A stretch of 64,000 bases of DNA from Sphingobium sp. (GCA_035196065.1 CP136575.1:2706769-2770768); one strand, 5' to 3'. Shown: positions 45,907 through 55,535, numbered from the stretch's first letter. Numbers and translations: made by a program. Notes: generated by a model from the letters alone, not told the origin.

Positions 45907-46842
45907 ATGCCGGAGGGCGACAGTTTTACCGGGTCGAAAACACGATCCGATGACAATGGCGAAGGCCGATTATGGAAGCGCATCAGAGCGCTGATCTGGC
46001 GTCGGAACAATGAGCCTACGCTGCGCGAGCAGCTTGAAGAGAAAATTTCCGAACATGAAGAGGATGTCGAGGAAGGCGTAGAAGCCGAGGAAGACGGAGA
46101 CCTGTCTGCCCCGGAGCGCGAGATGCTGCGCAACCTGCTGCATTTCTCCGAAAACCGCGTCGATGACGTGATGGTGCCGCGAAGCGATATTCTCGGTCTA
46201 CGGGAAAACGCCAGTTTTGATGAAGCCGTGGCCGCTTTTGCCGAGCATGGCCATAGCCGGATGCCGGTATACAAGGACACGCTGGACAACATCACGGGCA
46301 TGATCCACGTGAAAGATATCTTTGCAGTGCTGGCCGAAGGCAAGGAAAAGCCCGACAGCCTTGAGCCATTCATCCGCCAGCCACGCTATGTTCCGCAAAG
46401 CATGGGTGTGGTCGAACTGCTTGATGAAATGCGCAGGACGCGAACGCATCTTGCCATAGTGATCGATGAATATTCGGGCACCGAAGGTCTTGTGACCATC
46501 GAAGATCTTGTCGAGGAAATCGTCGGCGAGATCGAAGATGAACATGACGACGAACCCGAGGACATGTTTGCAGAGACTTCACCCGGCATATGGGAAGCAG
46601 ATGCCCGCGCCGAACTTGATGACTTGGCCGACGAACTTGACGCCAAATTGTCCGAGGTGGACGAGGATGTAGACACGATCGGTGGCCTTGCCTTTGTTAT
46701 AGCCGGCCAGGTGCCAGCGGTCGGCGATGTGCTTGTACATGGGGAAAGCGGCTGGAAGATCGAAATCGTCGATGGCGACGAACGGCGCGTCACCCGTGTG
46801 CGGCTCTATCGGCCGGAAGTGATCGGAGAAGCGGCGGGTTGA
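45907..46842 (+). CDS. corC: CBS-domain / CorC_HlyC protein
   Basis: 311 aa soluble protein. An acidic N-terminal region (about 35-75) precedes a pair of CBS domains (about 80-205, VPRSDILGL and the following repeat) and a CorC_HlyC domain (about 225-305). Follows ybeY in the phoH-ybeY-corC order seen in many proteobacteria; thought to aid magnesium and cobalt efflux or membrane stress tolerance. Confidence 0.88.
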   Translation: MPEGDSFTGSKTRSDDNGEGRLWKRIRALIWRRNNEPTLREQLEEKISEHEEDVEEGVEAEEDGDLSAPEREMLRNLLHFSENRVDDVMVPRSDILGLRENASFDEAVAAFAEHGHSRMPVYKDTLDNITGMIHVKDIFAVLAEGKEKPDSLEPFIRQPRYVPQSMGVVELLDEMRRTRTHLAIVIDEYSGTEGLVTIEDLVEEIVGEIEDEHDDEPEDMFAETSPGIWEADARAELDDLADELDAKLSEVDEDVDTIGGLAFVIAGQVPAVGDVLVHGESGWKIEIVDGDERRVTRVRLYRPEVIGEAAG

Positions 46843-46872
46843 ACTTAAAACCCCCGCTTCGCGGATCTGCCA

Positions 46873-47487
46873 TTATTTCCCCCAGACAGCCTCCAGCCGT
46901 TCATCGCGGCCGCAGCGACTGCGGTAATAGCGATAACGGAGAGGGTTCTTGCGGGAATAATCTTGGTGATAGTCCTCTGCCGGATAAAAGGTTACGCGCG
47001 GGACGATGCGCGGAGCGAGTGGGCGTTTGAAAAAGCCTTCCAGATAATCGCGCGATGCTTCGGCAGCCTTGCGTTCGCTCTCATTGCTGGGGAAAATGGC
47101 TGCGCGATAGCTTTCGCCCTTGTCGCAAAACTGCCCTTCCGCATCGAACGGATCTACATTTTTCCAGAATAGCGACAGCAATTGCGCATAGCGGATTTTC
47201 GATGGATCATAGGTCACCAGCACTGCCTCATAATGGCCCGTACCACCTGCGCTCACCGATTCATAATCAGGGTTTTTCGTGCGTCCACCGGTATAGCCGG
47301 ACACAACATTGATCACGCCCGCTGCCTTTTCAAAATCCGCCTCGGCGCACCAGAAACAGCCCATTGCGAAAATGGCAGTCGCCCGTTCGGGTTTCGGATG
47401 CGCACGCTCACTGCGCGCAGCTGCCATGGAAGTGCCAGCAATGATCGCCAACACCAGTCCTAAAGCCATGAGACCCAGTTTCTTCAT
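46873..47487 (-). CDS. msrA: Exported peptide-methionine (S)-S-oxide reductase
   Basis: 204 aa. A signal peptide (cleavage near TSMAAA, about residue 24) precedes the MsrA domain, with catalytic Cys in MGCFWCAE and the family segment GYTGG. A further Cys lies near the C-terminus (YRSRCGRDERLEAVWGK), fit for regenerating the active site. Repairs oxidised methionine in periplasmic proteins. Convergent with corC. Confidence 0.92.
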   Translation of the reverse strand: MKKLGLMALGLVLAIIAGTSMAAARSERAHPKPERATAIFAMGCFWCAEADFEKAAGVINVVSGYTGGRTKNPDYESVSAGGTGHYEAVLVTYDPSKIRYAQLLSLFWKNVDPFDAEGQFCDKGESYRAAIFPSNESERKAAEASRDYLEGFFKRPLAPRIVPRVTFYPAEDYHQDYSRKNPLRYRYYRSRCGRDERLEAVWGK

Positions 47488-47561
47488 TATTTATCACAAC
47501 TCCATTCTTCAACGCCTGCAGAAGATACGAACAACACACCCAAAGGTTGCATCAAAATGAT

Positions 47562-48245
47562 TTAGGCCATGCCGTCGAGCAATTGCCGCGCGCGCCGACG
47601 CCAGTTGGCAGCAAGGCTTTCCAGATCGGAAAGTTCACGCAACGCATCCTGCGCGCCCGCCATTTTGTGCCCACCGCCAATCAACAGCTGGAAGGCCCGC
47701 TTCACCGTCCAACCATGTGTAGCGCCATGCGTCTGGATAATCTGGTCATCCGGTCCCACATTGCCTTCCTCGATCACCCGGAAGTAATAGCCGCTTCGGC
47801 CAGTGCGGATGACGCTTGCAGTCATGTCCTTCACTCCGAAAAGATGGTCGATTTTCCAGCAGGGCTGCCGACCTTGGCTGATTTCAACCAGCGCTTCGCC
47901 AATCTGGAAACGGTCACCGATCGCCACACGTTCTTCGGTCATTCCCCGGGCACTGATATTCTCGCCAAAGCCACCTAGCCGATCGAGCAGCGGGTGGGGC
48001 TCCGAGCCTTGCTGTGCAAAATCGTCGCGCCAAGCCGGATAATGTTCGGCGGGATAGATATGCACCGCCTTATCAGCATCGCCATGGACGCTGGGATCAC
48101 CCACCCGGTCACCCTCAAAACCGCGCAGCGTCAGCCGGAGCTTGTCCTGAACCGGCTGGCGCGTTCCAATCGTGCTCATCGCACCGTCAGCGCGGAAAGG
48201 CACAGGCTGCCCTGTCAGCAGCGCGTCGATGAATGTCTGGATCAT
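47562..48245 (-). CDS. MOSC domain protein
   Basis: 227 aa. MOSC fold with the conserved Cys in GRQPCWKIDH, as in the YiiM group that handles molybdenum-cofactor-dependent reduction of N-hydroxylated compounds. Start ATG 48245; an upstream in-frame extension would run into the promoter of the divergent glycosyltransferase gene. Confidence 0.87.
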   Translation of the reverse strand: MIQTFIDALLTGQPVPFRADGAMSTIGTRQPVQDKLRLTLRGFEGDRVGDPSVHGDADKAVHIYPAEHYPAWRDDFAQQGSEPHPLLDRLGGFGENISARGMTEERVAIGDRFQIGEALVEISQGRQPCWKIDHLFGVKDMTASVIRTGRSGYYFRVIEEGNVGPDDQIIQTHGATHGWTVKRAFQLLIGGGHKMAGAQDALRELSDLESLAANWRRRARQLLDGMA

Positions 48246-48315
48246 GGCTGATCGTAACGCCACTGGTTTGGCTTGGCCATTGGCAATCCGCCATTGCCGC
48301 TTTAATAGCCTGCCG

Positions 48316-49479
48316 ATGCAAACCAGCGATCTTCGCATTGCGCTTTTTAGCGGCAATTACAATTATGTGCGCGATGGCGCGAACCAAGCGCTAAACCGGC
48401 TCGTCGGATATCTGTTGCGTCAGGGCGCGCAAGTGCGTGTCTATTCACCGACTGTCGAGGAACCCGCCTTCCCGCCCACCGGCGATCTCGTCAGCGTGCC
48501 GTCCATGGCGATACCCAACCGCCCGGAATATCGCATACCGTTGTCGCTTTCCGCGTCCGTGAAGCGCGACTTGGAGGGTTTTGCACCCAATATCGTACAT
48601 ATTTCCAGCCCGGATCGCGTCGCGCGTCAGGCCGCAAAATGGGCACGCGACAGGCAACTGCCCGTCCTTGCATCGGTGCACACCCGCTTTGAAACCTATT
48701 TCCGCTATTATAACATGTCGTTTCTGGAGCCGGTGGTCGAAGCATGGCTGCGCAAGCTTTACCGCAAATGCGATGCGCTGGTGGCACCGTCCGAATCGAT
48801 GGCGCAGGTGTTGCGCGAACAACGGATGAATTATGACATCGACATCTGGTCGCGCGGCGTAGATCGGGATATCTTCAATACAGCCCGCCGCGATCTGCAA
48901 TGGCGTCGCGACATCGGCATTGAGGATGACATGCCTGCCATCGGTTTCCTCGGCAGACTGGTGATGGAAAAAGGGCTCGACGTGTTTTCGGATACGATCG
49001 ACCAGCTCCGACGGCGCGACATCCGGCATAAGGTAATCGTGATCGGCGAAGGCCCGGCGCGCAGTTGGTTTGAAAATCGCCTCCCCGACGCGCACTTCGT
49101 CGGCTTTCAGGCCGGACCCGATCTGGCCCGTGCCGTCGCCAGCATGGACATGCTGTTCAACCCCAGTGTGACCGAAACTTTCGGCAATGTGACCTTGGAG
49201 GCCATGGCCTGCGGCCTGCCCGTGGTCGCTGCCAAGGCCACCGGCAGCCAAAGCCTTGTCGTCGACAATGTATCGGGCCGCCTGATTTCCCCTGGGGCCA
49301 TCGCCCAATTTGCCGACGCTCTGCGTAGTTATTGCGAAGACCCGGCCCTGCGCAGTGAACATGGCAAGGCCGGCGAACAGCGCAGCCTTGACTATAGCTG
49401 GGACGCAATCAATCAGGCGGTCGCCGACACCTATTTGCGGCTGCTGCGCCAGCGCAGCATAAAGGCCGACGGCAAATGA
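48316..49479 (+). CDS. GT4-family glycosyltransferase
   Basis: 387 aa. GT-B fold: N-terminal FSGNYNYVRDGANQAL, a nucleotide-sugar site with EGPARSWFENRL and the Glu-x7-Glu pair in TETFGNVTLEAMACGLP. Resembles alpha-mannosyltransferase/SqdX-type enzymes for glycolipids or polysaccharides. ATG 48316 is 70 bases from the divergent MOSC gene start. Overlaps rarA by ATGA, although the functions are unrelated. Confidence 0.85.
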   Translation: MQTSDLRIALFSGNYNYVRDGANQALNRLVGYLLRQGAQVRVYSPTVEEPAFPPTGDLVSVPSMAIPNRPEYRIPLSLSASVKRDLEGFAPNIVHISSPDRVARQAAKWARDRQLPVLASVHTRFETYFRYYNMSFLEPVVEAWLRKLYRKCDALVAPSESMAQVLREQRMNYDIDIWSRGVDRDIFNTARRDLQWRRDIGIEDDMPAIGFLGRLVMEKGLDVFSDTIDQLRRRDIRHKVIVIGEGPARSWFENRLPDAHFVGFQAGPDLARAVASMDMLFNPSVTETFGNVTLEAMACGLPVVAAKATGSQSLVVDNVSGRLISPGAIAQFADALRSYCEDPALRSEHGKAGEQRSLDYSWDAINQAVADTYLRLLRQRSIKADGK

Positions 49480-50798
49480 CCGACCTGTTCGGCGATCCCC
49501 CGCACGCATCGCAGGCGGGCGGCGTCGCCAACGCCCCGTTGGCCGACCGCATCCGGCCGCAGAATCTGGGGGATATTGTCGGACAGGAACATTTGACCGG
49601 GCCGGAAGGCGCAATCGGGCGCATGGTTACCGCCGGTCGGCTGTCATCGATGATCCTTTGGGGGCCGCCGGGCACAGGCAAGACCAGCATTGCCCGGCTG
49701 CTCGCCGATGCGGTCGGGATGCACTATATGGCCGTTTCCGCTGTTTTCTCGGGCGTTGCGGACCTTAAAAAAGCCTTTGCCGAGGCCGAACAGATGGCCC
49801 GCACCGGCAAAGCGACACTGCTATTTGTTGACGAGATCCACCGCTTCAACCGCGCGCAACAGGATGGCTTCCTGTCCTTTGTGGAAAAAGGCATCGTCAC
49901 CCTGGTCGGCGCGACAACCGAAAATCCCAGTTTCGAGCTCAATGCCGCGTTACTGAGCCGAACGCAGGTGCTGGTTCTGCGACGCCTCGATGAATCTGCG
50001 TTGGGCCAGTTGCTTGATCGGGCAGAAGCAATCGAAGGCAAGCCATTGCCGCTGACAGCAGCTGCCCGCGATGCGCTGATCACCAGTGCAGACGGCGACG
50101 GGCGTTTCCTGCTCAACCAGGCCGAAACGCTGTTTGCGATCGCACCACCCGATCCGCTTCTCGATCCGCAAGCCATGGCGGCGCTGCTCCACCGGCGCAT
50201 GCCCGTTTATGACAAGGATCGGGAAGGGCATTACAACCTGATTTCCGCGCTGCACAAATCAATGCGCGGATCCGATCCGCAGGCCGCGCTTTATTGGCTC
50301 GCCCGCATGCTCGTGGCGGGGGAAGAACCGCTCTATGTGTTGCGCCGCATCACCCGCTTTGCCGTGGAAGATATTGGTCTTGCCGATCCACGCGCACTGG
50401 AACAATGTATCGCTGCAAAAAGCGCCTATGAGTTTCTTGGTTCCCCCGAAGGCGAACTGGCGATTGTCCAAGCCTGCCTCTATTGCGCAACCGCGCCCAA
50501 ATCCAATGCCGCTTACAAAGCGCAGAAAGCCGCGTGGAAGCTGGCCCGCGAGACCGGATCACTGATGCCGCCAGCCAATATCCTGAATGCGCCGACAAAG
50601 CTGATGAAGGATATTGGCTATGGCAAGGGCTATGCCTACGACCATGATAGTGATGAGGGCTTTTCCGGCGCAAACTATTGGCCGGACGAGATGCAGCCGG
50701 TCGCGCTCTATCGCCCTGCCCCGCGCGGCCTTGAGGCGAAGATCGCCGAGCGACTGGCACATTGGGAAGGCCTTCGTAAAGAGAGGGGCAAACGATGA
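49476..50798 (+). CDS. rarA: Replication-associated recombination protein RarA
   Basis: 440 aa AAA+ ATPase: Walker A GPPGTGKTSIARLLA, Walker B FVDEIHRFNRAQQD, then the MgsA/RarA C-terminal oligomerisation domain (about 280-430, with GYAYDHD). Acts at stalled replication forks. Starts within the glycosyltransferase stop (ATGA). Confidence 0.94.
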   Translation: MTDLFGDPPHASQAGGVANAPLADRIRPQNLGDIVGQEHLTGPEGAIGRMVTAGRLSSMILWGPPGTGKTSIARLLADAVGMHYMAVSAVFSGVADLKKAFAEAEQMARTGKATLLFVDEIHRFNRAQQDGFLSFVEKGIVTLVGATTENPSFELNAALLSRTQVLVLRRLDESALGQLLDRAEAIEGKPLPLTAAARDALITSADGDGRFLLNQAETLFAIAPPDPLLDPQAMAALLHRRMPVYDKDREGHYNLISALHKSMRGSDPQAALYWLARMLVAGEEPLYVLRRITRFAVEDIGLADPRALEQCIAAKSAYEFLGSPEGELAIVQACLYCATAPKSNAAYKAQKAAWKLARETGSLMPPANILNAPTKLMKDIGYGKGYAYDHDSDEGFSGANYWPDEMQPVALYRPAPRGLEAKIAERLAHWEGLRKERGKR

Positions 50799-51778
50799 GC
50801 TATCGCGCAGCAATATGCACCGCCTTGACAGGCCCCGACAGCATCCGCGTCGAACCATGTGAACCTGCACCGCTTGGGCCGGGCCAACTGCGGATTGCAA
50901 TCCGCGCCGCAGGACTGAATTTTCCCGACCTGCTGATGACTTACGGCAAATATCAATTCCGCCCCGATCCGCCTTTCATACCCGGCATGGAGTTTTCTGG
51001 TGAGGTCATCGAGGTTGCGGCTGACGTCAGCGGGTTTGCGCCTGGAGACGCGGTCATGGGCGGCGGCAAGGGCGATTGTATTGCCGAACAGGCGGTGGTT
51101 TCTGCTGGCGCGCTCACCCATAAACCCGACGCATTGACATGGGAGGAGGCGGCCTGCTGGCGCGCCGGAGCATCTACGGCATGGCACGCACTCCATGACA
51201 AAGCGGTATTGCAGCCGAGCGAAACACTGCTCGTTCTTGGCGCCGCGGGCGGTGTCGGCATGGCCACCGTCGCTTTGGGCAAGCATAAGGGCGCCATCGT
51301 GATCGGCACAGGCTCCAGCGCGGAAAAACGTGCGGCGATCCTTCACGCCGGCGCAGACCATGCGCTTGACCCGGCTGATCCCGATCTTGCGCAAAAGGTG
51401 AAGGAACTGACCGGTGGCAGGGGCTGCGATGTCGTATTTGATCCCGTTGGCGGAGAGTTGTCGATCACCGCAACCCGCGCCATTGCCTGGGGCGGACGCT
51501 TCCTGATTGTCGGCTTTGCCAGCGGCAAAGTGCCGCAATTTCCCGCAAACCATGCGCTAATCAAAGGCTATAGTCTGATCGGCCTGCGTGCCGGCGAAGC
51601 AAGCCGCCGCGATCCGGCGTTGGCGAGCCAAACCTCTGCTGCCTTGAGACAACTCGCCGCCGGGGGAGTTATGCGTCCTCACATCTCGCACCGCTTCACG
51701 CTCGCACAGACAGCGGACGCGCTGCGCATAATCGAACGGCGCGAAGCAATCGGTCGCGTGGCAATCACAATATGCTGA
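50795..51778 (+). CDS. NADPH:quinone oxidoreductase / zinc-less alcohol dehydrogenase
   Basis: 327 aa MDR-superfamily reductase. GroES-like N-terminal part with NFPDLLMTYGKYQ and the NADPH-binding motif VLGAAGGVGMATVALGK (about 148-164). No structural or catalytic zinc cysteines. Reduces quinones or alpha,beta-unsaturated carbonyls; substrate unknown. Overlaps rarA by ATGA. Confidence 0.88.
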   Translation: MSYRAAICTALTGPDSIRVEPCEPAPLGPGQLRIAIRAAGLNFPDLLMTYGKYQFRPDPPFIPGMEFSGEVIEVAADVSGFAPGDAVMGGGKGDCIAEQAVVSAGALTHKPDALTWEEAACWRAGASTAWHALHDKAVLQPSETLLVLGAAGGVGMATVALGKHKGAIVIGTGSSAEKRAAILHAGADHALDPADPDLAQKVKELTGGRGCDVVFDPVGGELSITATRAIAWGGRFLIVGFASGKVPQFPANHALIKGYSLIGLRAGEASRRDPALASQTSAALRQLAAGGVMRPHISHRFTLAQTADALRIIERREAIGRVAITIC

Positions 51779-51800
51779 TGATGCGCTCCACCTTTAACTC

Positions 51801-51824
51801 TGGTGAAATGGTGAAATGGTGAAA
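51801..51824. repeat. Three tandem copies of an 8-bp unit
   Basis: TGGTGAAA is repeated three times without gaps about 25 bases after the oxidoreductase stop and about 40 before a promoter-like sequence. Confidence 0.8.
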
Positions 51825-51844
51825 GAGCGAATCAAATCATTGCT

Positions 51845-51874
51845 TTGACTCAACTTTTTTGTGCGCAACATAAA
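51845..51874 (+). promoter_or_regulatory. Sigma70-like promoter before the channel gene
   Basis: TTGACT (51845-51850) and CATAAA (51869-51874) are spaced by 18 bases, 90 bases ahead of the mechanosensitive-channel-like gene. Confidence 0.4.
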
Positions 51875-51964
51875 GCGCAGCAATTATTTGCCAGAACCTT
51901 GATTACATGGTAAATTCTGTTTCGTTCCTGGCTCGTGGAGGGCCGTTTTAAAGGGGGGGACGAC

Positions 51965-53212
51965 ATGGAAAATTTGCAGTTTGCAGGTTACGCCTTTGAC
52001 CAGGCGCTATTCATGGTCTGGGCAGAGAAAATCTTTTTTGCACTCGTAATTCTTGCAGTCACATGGGCGCTCGCAAAGGCAGCCAAATGGACCTTTGCGA
52101 AGATGGTCGACCAGATAAGTTTCCTTCGGCGTGGTACGTCGAACGGTGAAAGTGTCGGCATGGCATTGGGCAAGATTGTGTCGCTCCTGGTCTGGCTTTT
52201 CGGCTTACTCGCCGTTTTGCAGCAACTGGGTTTCGACAGCGTGATCACACCCGTCCAAGGCTTGCTCACCAACTTCATCGGCTATCTCGACAATATCGTC
52301 TTCGCCGCAGCTATATTCTTCATCGGATCGATGATCGCACGGATTGTGCGCGATCTGGTCGAAACTGCGCTCGGCACGGTCGATTTCGACAAATGGGCCA
52401 ATAAAGGCGGGGTTGAGGCTGTAACTGGCAACAGCGCGATCACCAAGACCATCGGCACGATTGTCTATGTGCTAGTGATTATCCCTGTCGCCATCGCGGC
52501 ACTTCAGATGCTGGAAATTTCGGCAATCACCGAACCAGCAATGAACCTGCTCAACATGGTGTTTCAGGCGATCCCGCTGATCATCGGCGCATGCCTGCTT
52601 CTCGGCCTGGGTTACGTGCTGTCGCGCTGGATCAGCGGCTTGATCCGCGACCTGTTGCCAAACCTTGGTGCTGACCGGGCCATTGACGAACTGGGCATCC
52701 TGCCTGAAGGCCGCAAGGCATCCGGCGTCATCGCCACGATTGTCACCGTTGCGATCATGATCTTTTTTGCCATCGCAGCCACCAACATGCTCGGCTTTCC
52801 GCAGCTGACCGACATATTGCAGACGGTCTTGGCTCAGGCGGGCAATGTTGTCTTCGGTGCCGTGCTGATCGCCCTTGGCGTGTTGATTGCCAATATCCTG
52901 CGCAATCTAATTGCCGATGCTACCGGGCCAGGCATTGCTTCCAATGTAACCTATTGGATCACCACCGGCCTGTTCGTCTTCATCGGGCTGAAGCAGATGC
53001 AGATTGGCGGAATGATCGTCGATTATGCGTTCCTTGCACTTGCGATTGGCGCGGCGGTCGCCTTTGCTCTCGCATTCGGGCTGGGGGGCCGCGATGCTGC
53101 GGCACGCGCGCTTGCCGACCTTCGCAACCCGCAGACGTCCGCACCCAAGGCGCCTGCTGCCAAAACGGCCACGAAACGTGCTACGTCGGCGAAATCCGCC
53201 ACGAAGAAATAA
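51965..53212 (+). CDS. Mechanosensitive channel-like protein with TM-helix repeats
   Basis: 415 aa. Repeated membrane modules of the TM_helix type: a helix pair around 15-35 and 75-110, then about 160-215, 250-285 and 310-360, each with the pattern of a long hydrophobic helix plus an LGFDSV-like element. Such proteins are annotated as small-conductance mechanosensitive channels, but the beta domain of MscS is not evident. The tail (about 385-415) is Ala/Lys/Thr-rich and basic. ATG 51965 has AGGGGGGG upstream. Confidence 0.8.
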   Translation: MENLQFAGYAFDQALFMVWAEKIFFALVILAVTWALAKAAKWTFAKMVDQISFLRRGTSNGESVGMALGKIVSLLVWLFGLLAVLQQLGFDSVITPVQGLLTNFIGYLDNIVFAAAIFFIGSMIARIVRDLVETALGTVDFDKWANKGGVEAVTGNSAITKTIGTIVYVLVIIPVAIAALQMLEISAITEPAMNLLNMVFQAIPLIIGACLLLGLGYVLSRWISGLIRDLLPNLGADRAIDELGILPEGRKASGVIATIVTVAIMIFFAIAATNMLGFPQLTDILQTVLAQAGNVVFGAVLIALGVLIANILRNLIADATGPGIASNVTYWITTGLFVFIGLKQMQIGGMIVDYAFLALAIGAAVAFALAFGLGGRDAAARALADLRNPQTSAPKAPAAKTATKRATSAKSATKK

Positions 53213-53239
53213 ATCTACTTTACCAGAACGGGACTTGGA

Positions 53240-53266
53240 GGGCGGGTCAAACCCGCCCTTTTCTTT
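53240..53266 (+). terminator. Intrinsic terminator after the channel gene
   Basis: 8-bp perfect stem (53240-53247 with 53251-53258, GGGCGGGT and complement), CAA loop, then TTTTCTTTT. Confidence 0.9.
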
Positions 53267-53293
53267 TGGGGCAGCAAGCGGCAAAGCACGCCG

Positions 53294-54169
53294 ATGCGAC
53301 GCTTTACATCCTTTACCTGCATCGACTGGTCGGGCGCTATTGGTGCGCATCCACCCGGCCTTGCTGTGGCAAGCATAGGGTCGGAAAACGCACCCGAATT
53401 GGTGCAGCCTATGCAGCAGCGATGGTCTCGCGCCGCGATCCGCGACTGGCTGCTGCAACTGGCCGAAACGCAGGCCGACATGCTGATCGGCCTCGACCTC
53501 TCCCTCGGCTTTCCCTTTATTGATCAGGACGCATTCTTTCCCGAATGGGAGATGAGTCCGACCGACGCACGCGGACTTTGGGCTCTGGTCGAAACGCTCA
53601 GCGCAGGCGAGCCGCATCTTGGCGCAAATTCCTTTCTCGCTCACCCAGAGGCGCGCCGCCATTTTCGTCACGCCAAGGGCGATGTCGGCAACCTGTTCCT
53701 TCCCGGCATTGGCCGGCTACGCGAAGTCGAACGGCACCAACGCGCCACCCGCCAGGCCAATAGCTGGAGTTGCTTCAACCTTGTCGGTGCAGGCCAGGTC
53801 GGCAAAAGCTCACTTACCGGGATGCGAATGATGCACCAACTGCAGGGGCGCATTCCGATTTGGCCATTCGATCCGTTGCCAGAAACAGGGCCGGTGATTG
53901 TCGAGATTTATACCAGCATGGCAGCGCGCGCCGCCGGCCTGCCTGCCAATCGCAGCAAGGTTCGTGACATCGAAACGCTGGCCAAGGCACTGGGCGCACT
54001 TAGCGCGGGGCTTCCACAACGGCTCAACCGTATGGACGACCATGCCACCGACGCGCTGATCACCGCGGCATGGATGCGTTGCGCCAGCGCAGATCCGCTT
54101 TTATGGTCGCCGCCAATACTAGATGACCAAATTCGCCAAACAGAAGGCTGGACCTTTGGCGTGGTTTGA
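53294..54169 (+). CDS. Predicted RNase H-like (DUF429-type) protein, unknown
   Basis: 291 aa. The layout IDWSGA near the start, IGLDLSLGFP at about 65, and a C-terminal DDHATDALITAAW suggests an RNase H-like fold with spaced acidic residues, as in DUF429 proteins. I do not recognise a closer family. It follows a terminator and precedes a tRNA gene; no operon partner. The function is open. Confidence 0.6.
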   Translation: MRRFTSFTCIDWSGAIGAHPPGLAVASIGSENAPELVQPMQQRWSRAAIRDWLLQLAETQADMLIGLDLSLGFPFIDQDAFFPEWEMSPTDARGLWALVETLSAGEPHLGANSFLAHPEARRHFRHAKGDVGNLFLPGIGRLREVERHQRATRQANSWSCFNLVGAGQVGKSSLTGMRMMHQLQGRIPIWPFDPLPETGPVIVEIYTSMAARAAGLPANRSKVRDIETLAKALGALSAGLPQRLNRMDDHATDALITAAWMRCASADPLLWSPPILDDQIRQTEGWTFGVV

Positions 54170-54196
54170 CGCTAAAGGCGCTTCCACGCATCGCGC

Positions 54197-54272
<76 letters not shown>

Positions 54273-54411
54273 TATTTCCACGACCCTTCCTCTATTATCG
54301 GTTCGCCATGCTGGCGTTCGGGCGCGGCAGGTTGTCGCTACGGTTTAGCAAGAACCGAAGAGCCTTGTGCGGCAAGGCTGGAACGATGCCTGCAATCAAC
54401 TGCATGTCGCA

Positions 54412-54915
54412 CTAAGCAACCGACGCGCGCAGCATCCAGCTATTCCGTTCATGCCGGCCGATGCGCGCGGTCAACATGTCCGCGGTGAAGACATCATCAA
54501 ATTCATCGGCGATGCGAACGGCGTCGCGCATCCGCCGTGCCACCGTCTCATTGTCCTCGATCAGCGTTTCCAGCATCTGTTTCGCATCGCTTAACGTCGT
54601 CTTGCTTTGCAACATACTGCGCTGTTGAAAATCACCAAAGGCGGCGGGGGCGACATGCCCCAAGGCCCGAATGCGCTCGGCAATTTCGTCGATCGCGGCG
54701 TCCAGATCTTCATATTGGTCCTGCGTCAGTTTATGGATACCGTAAAATGCCGGACCGACGATGTTCCAATGGACGCCAAGGGTTTTCAGATAGAGCGTGA
54801 AGCTATCTGCCAGTGCGTCGGAAAGGACATCGGCCAATTGCTCGGTGCTGAAATCGTCGATGCCGGTGTCTATCGTTTCGACCCCCGGTTCAGGGCCCAG
54901 GCTGTTGATCGTCAT
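54412..54915 (-). CDS. dps: Dps-family DNA-binding ferritin-like protein
   Basis: 167 aa. Four-helix ferritin-like protein with the Dps ferroxidase residues in LGVHWNIVGPAFYGIHKL and QYEDLDAAIDEIAERI. Protects DNA and stores iron under oxidative or starvation stress. ATG 54915 has GGAG eight bases upstream. Preceded by an exact EcfG promoter motif, so it belongs to the general stress response. Confidence 0.93.
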   Translation of the reverse strand: MTINSLGPEPGVETIDTGIDDFSTEQLADVLSDALADSFTLYLKTLGVHWNIVGPAFYGIHKLTQDQYEDLDAAIDEIAERIRALGHVAPAAFGDFQQRSMLQSKTTLSDAKQMLETLIEDNETVARRMRDAVRIADEFDDVFTADMLTARIGRHERNSWMLRASVA

Positions 54916-54944
54916 GCCATTACTCCATCTCTGTGTCTGATGAG

Positions 54945-54969
54945 AACGTGCCGTCGGCCGCTTGGTTCC
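54945..54969 (-). promoter_or_regulatory. EcfG-type promoter of dps
   Basis: On the minus strand GGAAC (54969-54965), a 17-base spacer and GTT (54947-54945). Matches the alphaproteobacterial general-stress sigma consensus GGAAC-N16/17-GTT. About 30 bases before the dps ATG. Confidence 0.85.
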
Positions 54970-54981
54970 AAACCCCCGAAA

Positions 54982-55006
54982 GGAACGAAGCGGCAAGACA
55001 ACTGTT
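54982..55006 (+). promoter_or_regulatory. EcfG-type promoter of the CHRD lipoprotein gene
   Basis: GGAAC (54982-54986), 17-base spacer, GTT (55004-55006). Divergent from the dps promoter, with 12 bases between the two GGAAC boxes; 57 bases before the ATG at 55064. Confidence 0.85.
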
Positions 55007-55063
55007 TTCAGTGGGCCTGCTCAATGCCGGCAACAATAGATCAATGATCGAAAGGATGATGCA

Positions 55064-55528
55064 ATGGTCAACTGGACCCACAAGCCGTTCCTGTTCGCAA
55101 CAGCAGCGGCAACAATAGCATTAGGCGGATGCGCAACCGTTGAGGAGGGCGTCGCCGAAGCGTTTGCCGAAACCCACCGCGCCGAACTGAGCGGTGCCAA
55201 CATCGTCGGCTCCAGCCGGGATAATGATGGTTATGCCCGAGCAGAACTGACGGTATCTGACGAAGCAAACCAGATTTGCTATGATGTGAATGACGTTCGC
55301 AATCTCAGCGACATTACAAGCGTCACAATCAATCGCGGTCGTCCCGGAACAAATGGCGCTGTCGTCTTGCGGCTCACAAACGCGAATGAAGGCGGTTGGA
55401 AAAACTGCGTCGGACGCGCCGAGTGGATTGAGGATCGGATCGAAAACAATCCTTCGCGCTATTATATCGTCATCAACACTACCGAATATCCGAATGGCGC
55501 GATCAGGGGCCAATTTCATCGCAGTTGA
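55064..55528 (+). CDS. CHRD-like domain lipoprotein
   Basis: 154 aa. Signal peptide with lipobox LGGC (Cys near residue 23). The mature domain (about 38-154) has a beta-rich pattern with AELSGANIVG, ICYDVNDVRN and a terminal EYPNGAIRGQF, as in CHRD domains. Probably an envelope protein with a role under stress, driven by an EcfG promoter; function unknown. Confidence 0.75.
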   Translation: MVNWTHKPFLFATAAATIALGGCATVEEGVAEAFAETHRAELSGANIVGSSRDNDGYARAELTVSDEANQICYDVNDVRNLSDITSVTINRGRPGTNGAVVLRLTNANEGGWKNCVGRAEWIEDRIENNPSRYYIVINTTEYPNGAIRGQFHRS

Positions 55529-55535
55529 TCAAAGC

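Noticed and set aside
48445-49614. 389-codon minus-strand frame opposite the glycosyltransferase
   Set aside because: Shadow frame; overlaps two genuine plus-strand genes.
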